From Lujinxingia sediminis (GTDB lineage Bacteria > Myxococcota_A > Bradymonadia > Bradymonadales > Bradymonadaceae): DNA of 64,000 nucleotides. The stretch spans positions 1 through 64,000 of the forward strand of contig NZ_SADD01000006.1 in NCBI RefSeq assembly GCF_004005565.1, written 5' to 3'. The notes under the pieces were generated by a model. It saw only the letters and a program-made list of their open reading frames with translations, made no database searches and was not told the origin of the DNA. A program made the translations under genes and the position numbers. Below are positions 63,244 to 64,000 of this stretch, piece by piece. Positions within the stretch are counted from its first letter, which is position 1, and each line of letters starts with the position of its first letter.

Positions 63244-64000
63244 TCAGTGACGCTCGGGGTGGTCGCGAAGCGCGCTGAGGGCGGAGGGGGAGAGTTCGTC
63301 GAGAAGTTCTGGGGCCGAGAGGCGCGCGCCCTCGGGCACCCAGCCCAGGCTGTGCGCCAGCAGTCCGATGATCGCCGGGGCGTCGAGACCTCGCTCGCGA
63401 AGCACATCCAGCGCATCGGAGCCGTCGCGTTTGGAGAGACGCTCGCCAGCTTCATCGCGCATCAGCGGCACGTGCCAGAAGCGGGGGGGCGGCTGGTCAA
63501 ACGCCTCAAAGAGCGCGATCTGGCGCGCGGTGGAGTCGAGCAGGTCGTCACCCCGCACCACATCGCTGATGCCCATCAACGCGTCATCCAGGACGACGGC
63601 GAGCTGGTAGGCGAAGATGTCGTCGGCCCGGCGCAGCACGAAGTCGCCGACGTCTTCAGCCAGATGCTGGCGCTGCACCCCGCAGATGAGGTCTTCAAAG
63701 ACAACCTCGCGCTCGCCGGCCACAAAACGCCAGGCGGGAGGGCGATCGGGGCGCTCCTGCTGGCGGGCTTCGCGCTCCGAGGCGCTTAAATGGCGGCAGC
63801 TGCCCGGGTAGATGATGCCACCGGGGCCGTGAGGGGCGCTGGCGGCCTCGGCGATGTCTTTGCGGGAGCAATAGCAAGGGTAGACCAGGCCCCGGGCTTG
63901 CAGGCGCAGCAGCGCGGCCTGGTAGAGCCCCACACGCTCCGACTGATTGTAGGGGCCGGCCGGACCTCCGAGCTCCGGGCCTTCGTCCCAGTCGAGGCCC
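63244..64000 (-). CDS. gluQ: Glutamyl-Q tRNA(Asp) synthetase, 5' end outside the window
   Basis: The visible part runs from the window edge to 63244. It shows the GluRS-like catalytic core (GPYNQSERVGLYQ near the edge), the zinc-binding cysteines PCYCSRKDI and YPGSCRHL, and LSKRDG in place of KMSKS. It lacks an anticodon-binding domain, as expected for GluQRS, which glutamylates queuosine in tRNA(Asp). The N-terminus with the HIGH motif lies beyond base 64000. Confidence 0.93.
   Translation of the reverse strand, partial: GLDWDEGPELGGPAGPYNQSERVGLYQAALLRLQARGLVYPCYCSRKDIAEAASAPHGPGGIIYPGSCRHLSASEREARQQERPDRPPAWRFVAGEREVVFEDLICGVQRQHLAEDVGDFVLRRADDIFAYQLAVVLDDALMGISDVVRGDDLLDSTARQIALFEAFDQPPPRFWHVPLMRDEAGERLSKRDGSDALDVLRERGLDAPAIIGLLAHSLGWVPEGARLSAPELLDELSPSALSALRDHPERH

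Overview
The window is 64 kb of GC-rich bacterial DNA, densely coded on both strands, with typical bacterial starts (ATG/GTG/TTG), Shine-Dalgarno sites and GC-rich hairpin terminators. Several traits suggest a predatory or marine deltaproteobacterial-type lineage such as Bradymonadota or Myxococcota: many secreted lipoproteins with Asp/Pro/Cys-rich linkers, PEGA and TPR proteins, a kynurenine operon, beta-oxidation genes, and roadblock and HTH-receiver proteins. That placement is inference; no rRNA or tRNA gene was seen to confirm it.

Region 1 (1-8.4 kb): a vanadium-haloperoxidase-like lipoprotein, then transketolase followed by a methyltransferase, a secreted protein and a lipoprotein in overlapping order. 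A flavoprotein and an acyltransferase follow. Region 2 (8.4-13.7 kb): a five-gene tryptophan/kynurenine degradation operon (3-hydroxyanthranilate dioxygenase, ACMS decarboxylase, formamidase-like cyclase, kynureninase, kynurenine 3-monooxygenase). A perfect palindrome sits inside its promoter spacer. Region 3 (13.7-25.4 kb): fadJ-fadI, ribA, a Fic-fold protein without its catalytic His, two secreted proteins, a crotonase, an acyl-CoA carboxylase beta subunit and a TPR pair.

Region 4 (25.4-47.8 kb) is mixed housekeeping and envelope: pssA, a large CehA/McbA-type lipoprotein, an acyltransferase, an SDR protein, an HTH-receiver regulator, a repeat-bearing methyltransferase, prmC with a 2Fe-2S ferredoxin, rpoZ, a PEGA/TPR pair, a YugP-like protease, an ABC-F ATPase, tesB, two lipoproteins, a nitronate-monooxygenase-like enzyme and a GNAT. 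Region 5 (47.8-51.9 kb) is a sulfur island on the minus strand: rhodanese, ArsR-rhodanese fusion, DoxX, DsrE-like lipoprotein and a SoxB-like lipoprotein, with a shared 23-bp operator-like element in front of two of the units. Region 6 (52.3-54.7 kb) is an ECF sigma factor with a long C-terminal extension plus DGPF and VOC proteins.

Region 7 (54.7-59.3 kb) is the most novel part. A GAF protein is divergent, across an AT-rich island, from three genes: a helical scaffold-like protein, an ABC-type ATPase fused to a dual-specificity protein phosphatase, and a roadblock-like protein. The ABC half lacks a recognisable LSGGQ signature and no membrane subunit is near, so this looks like a signalling module rather than a transporter. 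Region 8 (59.3-64 kb): a noncoding stretch with a 42-bp tandem repeat, a FemAB/GNAT-type transferase, a RlaP-like nucleotidyltransferase, an aldehyde dehydrogenase and a partial glutamyl-Q tRNA(Asp) synthetase.
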